Origin: Cytophagaceae bacterium
GTDB lineage: Bacteria > Bacteroidota > Bacteroidia > Cytophagales > Cytophagaceae
Reading direction: 5' to 3'
Length of the DNA: 40,041 bases
Assembly: GCA_025454925.1 (NCBI GenBank)
Contig: JALONM010000040.1
Span: 1 to 40,041, forward strand
Shown here piece after piece: positions 9,446 to 18,453 of this stretch (the stretch's first letter is position 1; the number at the start of each line of letters is the position of its first letter). The notes beneath the pieces were generated by a model. That model saw only the letters and a list, made by a program, of their open reading frames with translations. It was not told the DNA's origin and searched no databases. The position numbers and the translations under genes were made by a program.

Positions 9446-10078
9446 ATGAGGAAAGTATTTTTAACCATATCGGGTTTGGTATCAGGGCTGGCAATGCTTA
9501 GTTCTTGTAACCATAATTTCGACCATATTCCGGTTCACGAAAAACCACGTTGGGAGTTTTCTCCTCAAATGTATCACTCGGAAGCGTACGAACCTGTTAC
9601 CCAGATCGTCGACAAGGAGCGTTACAAAGAGCATTACAACACCATGCCTGGTAACAATGGTATGAATTTACGTCTTCCTGTAAAAGGCACAGTAAAACGC
9701 CAATACAGCGAAGGGGCAGAATACAAGTTCATGGAGCCATACAAAATAGTAAAAGATTGTTTACAATATGCTGCGGCTACTGTTACCAGCCCACTAGAAG
9801 TGAATGACAAAATGCTGGAAGAAGGTAAGGTGTTGTATACACGTTATTGTCAGCATTGTCATGGAGCTGAAGGAAAAGGGGATGGCCCGGTAAGTGAGAA
9901 ATTTATGGGTATCGCTAATTTGGCTGGTGGTCAATTGGTGAATGTTACACCTGCTCATATTTTCCACGTAATTACACACGGAAAAGGTCGTATGCTTTCT
10001 CATGGTTCTCAGGTATTGCCTGAGGAGCGTTGGAAAATCGCCCACTACGTGAAAGAAAAACTACAAAAGCAACAATAA
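9446..10078 (+). CDS. actE: Alternative Complex III subunit ActE, monoheme cytochrome c lipoprotein
   Basis: 210 residues. A lipoprotein signal ends in LSSC (Cys21), so the mature protein is anchored by lipid on the periplasmic side. One heme site, CQHCH (135-139), is followed by a Gly-rich loop and a candidate axial Met183 in GRMLSHG. The N-terminal 110 residues are an extended segment that wraps other subunits in the known complex. ActE delivers electrons to the oxidase or a soluble cytochrome c. Position between actD and actF is the standard order. Confidence 0.93.
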   Translation: MRKVFLTISGLVSGLAMLSSCNHNFDHIPVHEKPRWEFSPQMYHSEAYEPVTQIVDKERYKEHYNTMPGNNGMNLRLPVKGTVKRQYSEGAEYKFMEPYKIVKDCLQYAAATVTSPLEVNDKMLEEGKVLYTRYCQHCHGAEGKGDGPVSEKFMGIANLAGGQLVNVTPAHIFHVITHGKGRMLSHGSQVLPEERWKIAHYVKEKLQKQQ

Positions 10079-10098
10079 TTTATCTTTAAGAATAGACA

Positions 10099-11415
10099 AT
10101 GGCTGCGGTACATCAACAGTTAGTGCTTGACGAAAAATATACCTTCCAAAGCAAAACAAAAACGTCCCTCATCATACTGATTGTGGTAGGGCTAGTGTTG
10201 GCTGGTTTAGGTGTTGTATTAGCACAAAGTATGTCTCATGGACATGAGGCTGCTCACGGTACAGAGGAAGTGGCAAAAGCTGCTGAGCATGCACATCATG
10301 GATCTCCTGTGATTGTTAAAAGAATTTTGAAAGACCTTTGGCAGAACAACATATTTTTTGGCGGGATTGCATTGATTGGTGTTTTCTTCCTGGCCTTTAA
10401 TTATGTAGCCCATGCAGGTTGGAGTGCAGCTATCAAAAGAGTTCCTGAAGCTTTCGGAAATTATCTTTTTGTATACGCAGGCTTAACAGTAGTATTGTTG
10501 ATCGTTGGTGGACATGACTTGTTCCACTGGATGGATCACGATCTTTTTGATCCGGCTAGTCCTAAATTTGATGAAATTATCAATTCAAAATCCTGGTACC
10601 TGAATGTAGGTTTCTTCTGGGGAAGAACCATCGGTTACTTTGTTCTTTGGATTTTGTTCTGGTGGATGCTGCGTCAAAAATCAAAACAAGAAGATATGAT
10701 CGGTGGTGTAAACAACTACGATAGAAGCATTGTTATATCAGCAGGATTCCTGATCGTATTCGGGGTTACTTCCTCGACTTCCGCTTGGGATTGGGTAATG
10801 TCAATGGACCCCCACTTCTTTTCTACTATGTTTGGTTGGTATGTGTTTGCTTCGACGTTTGTTTCTGGTTTGGCCATGATAACTCTCTTTGTGTTGAGAT
10901 TGAAGAAGGCGGGTTATCTGTCACTCGTAAATGAAAACCATCTTCACGATTTAGGTAAGTTCATGTTTGCCTTCTCGATCTTCTGGACATACATTTGGTT
11001 CGAGCAATTCTTGTTGATCTATTATGCAAACATTCCTGAGGAGTCGTACTATTTCGTTGAGCGTTTATTGAATAGTACTTATGCTCCATTCTTCTTTGCT
11101 GCGTTCTTCATTAACTTCCTTTTCCCGTTCTTGGCGCTTATGACCAGAGAGGCAAAACGTCAAATGGTATTCTTGGAAATTGTTGCCGTTGCGATATTGA
11201 TTGGTCATTGGTTGGATTTCTACAACATGATGACACCTCCTGTATTGCATAACGATGGAGCCTTGGATATATCCTTCTTCTTTTTGGAAGTAGGTATCAC
11301 GATGGTGTTCTTAGGTGTGTTTTTGTTCATCGTAAATACTGGTCTGACGAAAGCTGGTTTGATTGCAAAGAACCACCCGATGTTGGAAGAAAGTATTCAT
11401 CACCACGTTTATTAA
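10099..11415 (+). CDS. actF: Alternative Complex III subunit ActF, integral membrane subunit
   Basis: 438 residues, about ten membrane helices. It is the NrfD-related partner of ActC, annotated in databases as quinol:cytochrome c oxidoreductase quinone-binding subunit 2. After the first helix (about 23-44) there is a His-rich loop (residues 46-70, with HGHEAAH and EHAHHG), unusual enough to note; it may bind metal or simply be an acid/His-rich linker. TSSTSAWDWVMSMDPHFF and LHDLGKFMFAFSIFWTYIWF stretches fit the family. The gene is 20 bp after actE and 35 bp before coxB, completing the act set before the oxidase genes. Confidence 0.93.
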   Translation: MAAVHQQLVLDEKYTFQSKTKTSLIILIVVGLVLAGLGVVLAQSMSHGHEAAHGTEEVAKAAEHAHHGSPVIVKRILKDLWQNNIFFGGIALIGVFFLAFNYVAHAGWSAAIKRVPEAFGNYLFVYAGLTVVLLIVGGHDLFHWMDHDLFDPASPKFDEIINSKSWYLNVGFFWGRTIGYFVLWILFWWMLRQKSKQEDMIGGVNNYDRSIVISAGFLIVFGVTSSTSAWDWVMSMDPHFFSTMFGWYVFASTFVSGLAMITLFVLRLKKAGYLSLVNENHLHDLGKFMFAFSIFWTYIWFEQFLLIYYANIPEESYYFVERLLNSTYAPFFFAAFFINFLFPFLALMTREAKRQMVFLEIVAVAILIGHWLDFYNMMTPPVLHNDGALDISFFFLEVGITMVFLGVFLFIVNTGLTKAGLIAKNHPMLEESIHHHVY

Positions 11416-11450
11416 TTGTAAGTAATAGAAAGTTTTAAATAGCTACCACA

Positions 11451-12872
11451 ATGAATGGATTAATGTTAACCGCGGTAGGTGCTCTTATTCTGATTATACT
11501 GGTTTTGGTATACCGTATTCACACACTGGTTGTGGTGATGCGCGGCGCCAAGTCTGGTGACATAGGCATGGCCAACAAGGTGAATGCTTTTATTTTCCCA
11601 GTTTTCTTTTTTGTTGGTTTGGCTCTATTTTATTGGTCCTATCAATCTGCAAAGCCATACTTTTTACCTGAAGCCGCTTCGGAGCACGGTAAAATAACAG
11701 ATGGTATATTCTGGGAAGTAATGTTGATTTTGTTGATCGCTTTCCTTGTAACCAATGTGTTGTTGTATGTGTTCCCTTTCCTTTATCAATACAAAGAAGG
11801 AAAGAAAGCTTATTTCTATCCGGACAACCACAAACTAGAAATGGTTTGGACGGTGATCCCTGCCTTGGTAATGGCTTTCTTTGTAGTGTTTGGTCTTATT
11901 GAGTGGAACAAAATTTTCACATTCCCTGAAGAAAGTAAATGCGAAGTCATTGAAATCATGGGTAAGCAGTTTGCATGGCAAGTTCGTTACCCAGGTCAGG
12001 ATAATACGCTTGGTAAATACAAGTTCAAGGAGATTGACGCTACCAATGAGTTTGGAATTGATTTAACGGACAAAGCAAGTTTTGACGATTTCATTCCTCG
12101 CGAACTTCATATTCCTAAGGGTAAACCTGTATTGCTTCGTATCAGAGCTCGTGATGTATTGCACTCTGTTTTCTTGCCACATTTCCGGGTGAAGATGGAT
12201 GCAGTTCCTGGTATGCCTACTAAGTTCTGGTTTGTTCCAACCAAGACTACTGCGGAGATGCGCGCAGAAACGGGCAATCCCAAATTTAATTACGAGTTGG
12301 CATGTACTGAAATCTGTGGTCGTGGGCACTTTGCTATGAGATTCTTGGTTGTTGTTGACGATTCCGCAGACTATGAAGTATGGAAAAAGAAACAAAATCC
12401 TTGGGTAAATGAAAATGCTGACTACGTTCGCACAAAAGTCCCTGGGTTTGTAGCTCCTGGAGAAGAGGTTAAAACGACAACGCCTGTTGCTCCCGTAATC
12501 GTAGACACGGTGAATGTAGTGGAAGAACTTACTAAAAAAGGTGAGGTATCTCTGCATATTAATTTTGCTTCTGGATCATCTGATTTGACAGATGCTTCGA
12601 TGCCATCGGTAAAGTCAATCTTCGAGTTTCTGACTTCTGACAAGAAAGCTAAAATCGAAATTTCTGGTCATACGGATAATTCAGGTGACGCCAAGAAAAA
12701 TAAAGACTTGTCAAAGCAAAGAGCTCAAGCAATTGTAGATGCTTTAGTAAAATTAGGCATTGCCAAAAAGCGCTTGGAGGCGAAAGGGTTTGGGGCTGAA
12801 AAGCCTGTAGCAGACAATGCTACCGAAGAAGGCAAAGCTCAAAATAGAAGAGTAGAAATTAAAAAGATTTAA
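11451..12872 (+). CDS. coxB: cytochrome c oxidase subunit II with C-terminal OmpA-like peptidoglycan-binding domain
   Basis: 473 residues in one open frame. Four hydrophobic helices (about 4-21, 46-64, 87-111, 131-150) come before the periplasmic CuA cupredoxin domain. The CuA ligands are visible: His238, Cys285, Glu287, Cys289, His293 and Met296. There is no CxxCH, so no fused cytochrome c domain as in typical caa3 enzymes. After a Pro/Thr-rich linker (about 330-362) comes a full OmpA-like domain (about 365-473; DNA 12543-12869). Its GHTDN (Asp409) and LSKQRAQ (Arg424) match the two residues that bind diaminopimelate in OmpA proteins, and it ends with the usual QNRRVEI. Both domains lie on the periplasmic side, so the fusion is topologically sensible and would hold the oxidase to the cell wall. 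The oxidase assignment is firm; wall binding is inferred. Confidence 0.93.
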   Translation: MNGLMLTAVGALILIILVLVYRIHTLVVVMRGAKSGDIGMANKVNAFIFPVFFFVGLALFYWSYQSAKPYFLPEAASEHGKITDGIFWEVMLILLIAFLVTNVLLYVFPFLYQYKEGKKAYFYPDNHKLEMVWTVIPALVMAFFVVFGLIEWNKIFTFPEESKCEVIEIMGKQFAWQVRYPGQDNTLGKYKFKEIDATNEFGIDLTDKASFDDFIPRELHIPKGKPVLLRIRARDVLHSVFLPHFRVKMDAVPGMPTKFWFVPTKTTAEMRAETGNPKFNYELACTEICGRGHFAMRFLVVVDDSADYEVWKKKQNPWVNENADYVRTKVPGFVAPGEEVKTTTPVAPVIVDTVNVVEELTKKGEVSLHINFASGSSDLTDASMPSVKSIFEFLTSDKKAKIEISGHTDNSGDAKKNKDLSKQRAQAIVDALVKLGIAKKRLEAKGFGAEKPVADNATEEGKAQNRRVEIKKI

Positions 12873-12890
12873 CAATAACCATTAGAAGAT

Positions 12891-14717
12891 ATGTCGGCTG
12901 TTGGCACTATTGAACAAGCACACGCTCATGCCCATGACGATCATGGACATGACCACCACGAACTGCACTGGATTCAGAAATATGTATTCAGTGAAGACCA
13001 CAAGGTAATTGCTAAACAATACTTGTTCAGTGGTATTTTCTGGGCAATTATTGGAGGAGTACTTTCTTTATTGTTCCGTTTGCAACTTGGTTTCCCGGAT
13101 GCCAACATGGATTGGCTTCAACCTTTGCTAGGTGGTTGGATCAAGGACGGTAAATTGGATCCTGAGTTTTATTTGGCCCTGGTTACCATGCACGGAACTA
13201 TTATGGTGTTCTTTGTATTAACCGCTGGTCTGAGTGGTACATTCTCTAATTTCCTTATTCCGCTTCAGATTGGAGCACGTGACATGGCTTCAGGATTCCT
13301 GAACATGCTTTCGTTCTGGTTCTTCTTCCTTTCCGGAGTATTGATGTTTATCTCATTGTTTACATCGACAGGTCCTGCCGCTGGTGGTTGGACGGTGTAT
13401 CCTCCTCTTTCTGCTTTGCCTCAGGCAATACAAGGATCGCAGAGTGGTATGACTCTTTGGTTGTTATCCATGGCGTTATTCATCGTTTCAGCGCTCTTGG
13501 GTGGTCTTAACTACATTACTACTGTAATCAACCTTCGCACGAAAGGTATGACATTTGATAGAATGCCACTTACTATTTGGGCATTCTTTATTACAGCCAT
13601 CATCGGTTTGTTGTCATTCCCAGTTCTTTTCTCGGGTGCTTTACTTTTAATTTTCGACAGAAGTTTTGGAACAAGTTTCTTCCTTTCTGAAATATACATT
13701 GGTGGTGAGCACTTGACGCAAATGGGTGGTAGTCCTGTGTTATTCCAGCACTTATTCTGGTTCTTAGGACACCCTGAAGTTTACATTGTATTGATTCCTG
13801 CTTTGGGTATTACTTCGGAAATTATCGCTACTTGTTCACGCAAGCCTATCTTCGGATATAAAGCAATGATCTTCTCGATTGTTGGTATCGCGTTCTTATC
13901 TTTCATTGTATGGGCTCACCATATGTTCGTGACGGGTATGAATCCGTTCCTGGGAAGTATTTTCATGTTGTTGACCTTGATTATTGCAGTACCGTCTGCA
14001 GTGAAAGCATTCAACTACATTGCTACCATTTGGAGAGGTAACATTGTATTTACACCAGCCATGTTGTTCTCTATCGGATTGGTTTCCTTCTTTATATCGG
14101 GTGGTTTAACAGGTATTATTTTAGGTAATGCGGCGGCTGACATTCAATTACACGACACTTATTTTGTGGTAGCTCACTTCCACATTGTAATGGGTACTGC
14201 TTCCTTCTTCGGAATGGTGGCCGGTGTATATCACTGGTTCCCTAAAATGTTTGGTCGTATGATGGACGAAACTTTGGGCTATGTTCACTTCTGGCTGACA
14301 TTTATCGGAGCGTATTGTGTATTCTTCCCGATGCACTACATCGGTATCGCTGGTTTCCCACGTCGTTACTACAGCTTTACAGGTTTCGATGCGTTCTCAA
14401 GCTTTGTTGATTTGAACATGTTTATCAGTATCTCTGCGATATTCACGGTGACTGTTCAGTTTATCTTCTTGTTTAACTTCTTCTACAGCATTTTCAGAGG
14501 TCGTCGTTCTCCGTTGAATCCTTGGAAATCAAATACCTTAGAATGGACAACACCAATAAATCCTGGTCACGGAAACTGGCCTGGTGAAATTCCTCACGTT
14601 TACCGTTGGTCGTATGATTACAGTAAGCCTGGTGCTGCAGATGATTTCATACCTCAACACATACCATTCTCCCAAACGAAGGAATCCAATCTTCCGGGAG
14701 AAGTAGACAAAGAGTAG
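12891..14717 (+). CDS. coxA: cytochrome c oxidase subunit I (heme-copper oxidase, A-type)
   Basis: 608 residues, about 12 or more membrane helices. All redox ligands are visible: His101 and His431 for low-spin heme, His429 for the high-spin heme, and His294, His343 and His344 for CuB. The GHPEVY motif (294-298) holds the Glu296 of the D channel and the Tyr298 cross-linked to His294, which places it in the A1-type group that reduces O2 to water and pumps protons. The N-terminal tail (residues 8-26) is very rich in His and Asp (HAHAHDDHGHDHHELHW), possibly a metal-binding tail on the cytoplasmic side. The gene follows coxB by 18 bp and is followed by the heme A synthesis genes that make its cofactor. 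Confidence 0.97.
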   Translation: MSAVGTIEQAHAHAHDDHGHDHHELHWIQKYVFSEDHKVIAKQYLFSGIFWAIIGGVLSLLFRLQLGFPDANMDWLQPLLGGWIKDGKLDPEFYLALVTMHGTIMVFFVLTAGLSGTFSNFLIPLQIGARDMASGFLNMLSFWFFFLSGVLMFISLFTSTGPAAGGWTVYPPLSALPQAIQGSQSGMTLWLLSMALFIVSALLGGLNYITTVINLRTKGMTFDRMPLTIWAFFITAIIGLLSFPVLFSGALLLIFDRSFGTSFFLSEIYIGGEHLTQMGGSPVLFQHLFWFLGHPEVYIVLIPALGITSEIIATCSRKPIFGYKAMIFSIVGIAFLSFIVWAHHMFVTGMNPFLGSIFMLLTLIIAVPSAVKAFNYIATIWRGNIVFTPAMLFSIGLVSFFISGGLTGIILGNAAADIQLHDTYFVVAHFHIVMGTASFFGMVAGVYHWFPKMFGRMMDETLGYVHFWLTFIGAYCVFFPMHYIGIAGFPRRYYSFTGFDAFSSFVDLNMFISISAIFTVTVQFIFLFNFFYSIFRGRRSPLNPWKSNTLEWTTPINPGHGNWPGEIPHVYRWSYDYSKPGAADDFIPQHIPFSQTKESNLPGEVDKE

Positions 14718-14755
14718 TAGTTTTTTACATACAATACTATACCATCAGGGCCAAT

Positions 14756-15766
14756 GTGGATGACGCATTGGTCCTGATTGCTGAATATAGAGATCGTTTG
14801 GTGACTGTGGTGCCATATAAGGGTTATAAGCGTTTTGCCGTATTGACGGTTGTATCTGTCTTTTTGGTAATACTTGCGGGTGGAGTCGTGCGTACTACGG
14901 GTTCAGGCATGGGGTGCCCCGATTGGCCTAAATGTTTCGGTTTAATTATTCCTCCGACAGAAGAATCACAACTGCCTTCCGATTATAAAACGCGTTATAT
15001 GGTGAAAGGGCATCTGGCGGAGTTTAACGTTCAGAAAACCTGGATCGAATACATCAATCGCTTGATTGGGGCTCTATCGGGAGTATTTATCTTGGTGGCA
15101 TTCGCTCTTTCTTTGCGCTTCAAGGAGGATAGACAAGTAGCCGTTTATTCAGGATTGGGATTGGTGTTGGTTTTGTTTGAAGGAATTCTTGGGAAGCTCA
15201 CCGTAGACGAACACTTAAAACCGGTGGTAGTTTCCTTACATTTCTGGGGGGCAGTAGCCGTGATTGTTTGTATTTTGTATGCAGTTACCAGATTATTCAA
15301 GAAGGATTACATCGATCCTTCCTGGAAACCTTTAAAAAGCACCGCCTTCTGGATCATCGGATTATTGGTACTTACTGCAGTTCATATGTTCATCGGTTCA
15401 CAAGTCCGACAGTGGGTGGATCATTACACTTTCAGTAATTTTTCAAGAGCTGAAATCATAGAGTTACTCAAGGACAAACATGTGGTTTTTACGGTACATC
15501 GTTTAATGTCTTATGTATTGATGGGTGCTGCGTTTTATATTTTCTGGAAGCTATTAGCGCATGCCCCTCGTCCGGTGCACAACATAAAAGTATTCTTGAC
15601 TTCTCTGTTACTCATTGAGTTCATCGGTGGCTTGATCATGGCGGAGTTCAACCTGCCTTCCTGGGTGCAGCCACTGCATATGTTGGCATCAACAGTTTTC
15701 ATAAGCTTCTTGTTTCAATTGTATTGGGTAGTGAATTTTAATATCAATCATCGTGAAAACCAATAA
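14756..15766 (+). CDS. ctaA: heme A synthase CtaA (Cox15)
   Basis: 336 residues, about eight membrane helices. It oxidises the C8 methyl of heme O to a formyl group, giving heme A for subunit I. Family marks are GGVVRTTGSGMGCPDWPKC near residue 43, the WIEYINR motif, and several His in membrane segments (HFWGAVAV, HRLMSYVL, LHMLAST) that can bind the two hemes. The start is uncertain: GTG at 14756 is the first in-frame choice, but downstream GTG/TTG codons near 14798-14810 would give a shorter N-terminus closer to many relatives. It overlaps ctaB by 14 bp. Confidence 0.92.
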   Translation: MDDALVLIAEYRDRLVTVVPYKGYKRFAVLTVVSVFLVILAGGVVRTTGSGMGCPDWPKCFGLIIPPTEESQLPSDYKTRYMVKGHLAEFNVQKTWIEYINRLIGALSGVFILVAFALSLRFKEDRQVAVYSGLGLVLVLFEGILGKLTVDEHLKPVVVSLHFWGAVAVIVCILYAVTRLFKKDYIDPSWKPLKSTAFWIIGLLVLTAVHMFIGSQVRQWVDHYTFSNFSRAEIIELLKDKHVVFTVHRLMSYVLMGAAFYIFWKLLAHAPRPVHNIKVFLTSLLLIEFIGGLIMAEFNLPSWVQPLHMLASTVFISFLFQLYWVVNFNINHRENQ

Positions 15767-16643
15767 ATCACTAAGTACTCCCGTTCCTACATCCTTAAAA
15801 TGGAAGGGGCTTCTTCAGTTAATGAAATTGAGGCTATCCTTGCTGGTGGTATTCTCTGCGGTTATAGGATATTTATTAGCATCCAAAGGTCCTGTGAACT
15901 TAGGCATGTTATTATTGTTTTCCTTGGCGGGCTTACTAATAACGGCAGCATCTAATACCATCAATCAACTATTGGAAAAAGATACGGATGCTTTAATGAA
16001 AAGAACGAGCAACAGACCATTGCCTACTGGTGTTTTCACAGTTCAGGAAACCATGATGATTGCAGCTACCATGGCGGTTCTCAGCCTTGTAATCTTTATC
16101 GGTTTCTTTAATTTCAGAACCGCATTACTGGCATTTTCTTCGTTGATTTTATATGCCTTTGCTTATACCCCCATGAAAACCAGGCATCCCGTGGCGGTCT
16201 TTATTGGTGCGATCCCTGGTGCTTTACCACCGATGATCGGATACATCGCGGTGAGCAATTCTTTTGGTTGGGAACCTGGAATTTTATTCGCCATTCAATT
16301 CGTTTGGCAATTCCCTCACTTTTGGGCCATCGCTTGGGTATTGGATGAAGACTATAAAAAAGCCGGCATACGTTTGCTTCCGGGTTCTGGTCAGGATATT
16401 CGTACCGCATTCCAAATTATGATGTATACCTTGTTTTTAATTCCACTTGGTTTTGTTCCGTATTGGATGGGCATGACTGGTCTTACTTCAGCGATCATCA
16501 CCATGATTTGTGGGGTTTTGTTTTTAGCTCAAACATTTTATTTAATGAAGGAGTGCTCGCACAAAGCGGCACGTGCCATTATGTTTGGATCCTTTTTGTA
16601 TTTGCCAGTAGTTCAGATTGCCTTGGTGTTGGATAAAGTGTAA
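15753..16643 (+). CDS. ctaB: protoheme IX farnesyltransferase (heme O synthase)
   Basis: 296 residues, UbiA prenyltransferase family, about eight or nine helices. It adds a farnesyl chain to heme B to give heme O. The Mg-diphosphate binding motif is visible as NTINQLLEKDTDALMKRTSN, and the second region includes AYTPMKTRHP and VLDEDYKKAGI. The start is GTG at 15753 inside the end of ctaA, so translation of the two enzymes is probably coupled; they act one after the other in heme A synthesis. The next gene starts 11 bp later. Confidence 0.93.
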   Translation: MKTNKSLSTPVPTSLKWKGLLQLMKLRLSLLVVFSAVIGYLLASKGPVNLGMLLLFSLAGLLITAASNTINQLLEKDTDALMKRTSNRPLPTGVFTVQETMMIAATMAVLSLVIFIGFFNFRTALLAFSSLILYAFAYTPMKTRHPVAVFIGAIPGALPPMIGYIAVSNSFGWEPGILFAIQFVWQFPHFWAIAWVLDEDYKKAGIRLLPGSGQDIRTAFQIMMYTLFLIPLGFVPYWMGMTGLTSAIITMICGVLFLAQTFYLMKECSHKAARAIMFGSFLYLPVVQIALVLDKV

Positions 16644-16654
16644 AATAGAGATAT

Positions 16655-17659
16655 ATGAGTTTGATTACTGATAAAGCTAAGCGCCCTATGTCTATGAATC
16701 CCAAAAAGTTTGCTTTTTGGTTGTTCATGGTAACTGTGGCCATGTTATTTGCCGCACTGACCAGTGCCTATCTTGTTCGCAGAGAAGCCGGCGATTGGAA
16801 AATATTCGAATTACCAACCTGGTTTATATGGAGTACCGTTGTCATTGTATTGAGCAGTATTACGCATCAGCTTGGCTTTTGGGCAGCACGCAAAGATGAA
16901 TTATCAACGTTGAAGACTATGCTGGTGGCCACTCTTGTGCTGGGGTTAGCATTCGTCTATTTTCAGATTATTGCCTGGAAAGAATTAACCGAACGCAATA
17001 TTTTCTTCGCAGCCAATGCAACCAAAGGAATCTCCGCTCAGTATTACTCGGATCTAAAATTCGAAAGTCGGACCGAAAAAAGAATAGATTCTACCATCAA
17101 CTTTCAATGGGCTCTGAAACCTACCGAGTTTACCCGCCCGGATAGCTTCTCAGTTCTATGGAACGGCCTGATAGAAGCTCCTGAAACCGGTGAATACACA
17201 TTCTACCTCAGCTCCGATAACGTTCGACGATTATGGGTAGATGAAAACTATATTGCATTCAATACCGTAAATCACCAAACAGGGACAGCAGAAGGTAAGA
17301 TAAGCCTTACGAAAGGTGAAAAGTATGCACTTAAAGTGGAATATATGGAAGATACAGGAGCAGCACAGGTTCGGTTGGACTGGGCAGGGCCTGGCTTCTC
17401 CAGACAATTGCTTCCCACTAAATACCTGTGGACAGTATCACCTGCCAACCCCTCCGAATCATTTCTTTATGCAATTACTTGGCTTCATGCCTTGCATATT
17501 GTTTCTGCAATCGTATTTTTGCTGGTGGTATTGTATTTTGCAATCCGCAATGACATACATTCAAAAAACTTATTGCGATTGGAGCTGTGCACAACTTATT
17601 GGCATTTCCTCGGTTTGCTTTGGGTCTATTTATATGTATTTTTGTCCTTTAATCATTAA
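16655..17659 (+). CDS. cytochrome c oxidase subunit III-like protein with an inserted PA14 domain
   Basis: 334 residues. Membrane helices at about 18-40, 56-75, 87-107, 270-297 and 310-331 follow the short five-helix subunit III pattern of Bacteroidota, including SFLYAITWLHALHI and the terminal TTYWHFLGLLWVYLYVFL. Between helices 3 and 4, where relatives have a short loop, there is a PA14 domain (about 125-258; DNA 17027-17428): GISAQYY at the start, SVLWNGLIEAPETGEYTFYL, SSDNVRRLWVDENYIA, and LKVEYMEDTGAAQVRLDWAG. Basic residues at the N-terminus and in the 2-3 and 4-5 loops put those inside, so the PA14 domain is periplasmic. PA14 domains usually bind glycans or proteins on surfaces. The frame is uninterrupted and base composition does not change. 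The gene stands 18 bp before a second subunit III gene. Confidence 0.9.
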   Translation: MSLITDKAKRPMSMNPKKFAFWLFMVTVAMLFAALTSAYLVRREAGDWKIFELPTWFIWSTVVIVLSSITHQLGFWAARKDELSTLKTMLVATLVLGLAFVYFQIIAWKELTERNIFFAANATKGISAQYYSDLKFESRTEKRIDSTINFQWALKPTEFTRPDSFSVLWNGLIEAPETGEYTFYLSSDNVRRLWVDENYIAFNTVNHQTGTAEGKISLTKGEKYALKVEYMEDTGAAQVRLDWAGPGFSRQLLPTKYLWTVSPANPSESFLYAITWLHALHIVSAIVFLLVVLYFAIRNDIHSKNLLRLELCTTYWHFLGLLWVYLYVFLSFNH

Positions 17660-17677
17660 ACAATAAAGTAAATTTTT

Positions 17678-18421
17678 ATGGCTTCAGCGTCTGCTAATGT
17701 CGACAAAAAAACTCTGTGGGGCGGAGGATACGAACCACTGAAAGCAAGTTATGGAAAACTCATGATGTGGTTTTTCTTACTCTCCGATGCGCTTTCTTTT
17801 TCTGGTCTTTTGGTTACATATGGCTTCAGCCGTTTTAGCCACCCTACCTTTGATTTCGCCGCTGGCAAAGAGTTTTTCTTTTCCGTAGGACATTGGCCAG
17901 TTCCTGAACTTGTATTCACGCACATCCCTTTCTTCCATGTAAACGCACCTCTCGTGTTCGTGGGAATCATGACGTTCATTCTTATCTTAAGTTCTGTAAC
18001 CATGGTATTGGCTGTGGAAGCAGGGCATCGCAACGATAAAAACGACGTAGTTAAATGGATGCTTTGGACCATCTTGGGTGGAATCGCTTTCCTTAGCTGT
18101 CAGGCTTGGGAATGGACGATCTTCATTACCGGTACCCCTGAAGGCCTTACTCTGGCCGATGGCACTGTACTTAAAGGAGCCAGCCTGGCTGCCAATGAAT
18201 ATGGTCCGGTTCTGTTTGCCGATTTATTCTTCTTCATCACCGGATTCCACGGAACCCACGTATTATCCGGGGTAATCATCAACATTATCGTTACATACAA
18301 CGCCGCCATCGGCACGTACCATCGTGTGGGGCACTACGAAATGGTAGAGAAAGTCGGTCTGTACTGGCACTTCGTTGACTTGGTATGGGTATTCGTATTT
18401 ACCTTCTTCTATCTGGTTTAA
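17678..18421 (+). CDS. coxC: cytochrome c oxidase subunit III
   Basis: 247 residues, with about five to seven membrane helices. It starts with a soluble tail and KLMMWFFLLSDALSFSGLLVTYGF, continues with the CQAWEWT and FFFITGFHGTHVLSG stretches and ends with YWHFVDLVWVFVFTFFYLV, all typical of COX3. It stabilises subunit I and helps proton uptake into the D channel. Two adjacent subunit III family genes are usual in Bacteroidota operons, but here only the upstream one carries the PA14 insertion. The next gene is 32 bp downstream. Confidence 0.94.
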   Translation: MASASANVDKKTLWGGGYEPLKASYGKLMMWFFLLSDALSFSGLLVTYGFSRFSHPTFDFAAGKEFFFSVGHWPVPELVFTHIPFFHVNAPLVFVGIMTFILILSSVTMVLAVEAGHRNDKNDVVKWMLWTILGGIAFLSCQAWEWTIFITGTPEGLTLADGTVLKGASLAANEYGPVLFADLFFFITGFHGTHVLSGVIINIIVTYNAAIGTYHRVGHYEMVEKVGLYWHFVDLVWVFVFTFFYLV

Positions 18422-18453
18422 TTCTGAACAACAATAGTTTATAATAGAATATT

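Noticed and set aside
12063-12557. 164-residue minus-strand frame inside coxB
   Set aside because: Antisense shadow of the CuA domain; no start context or motif.
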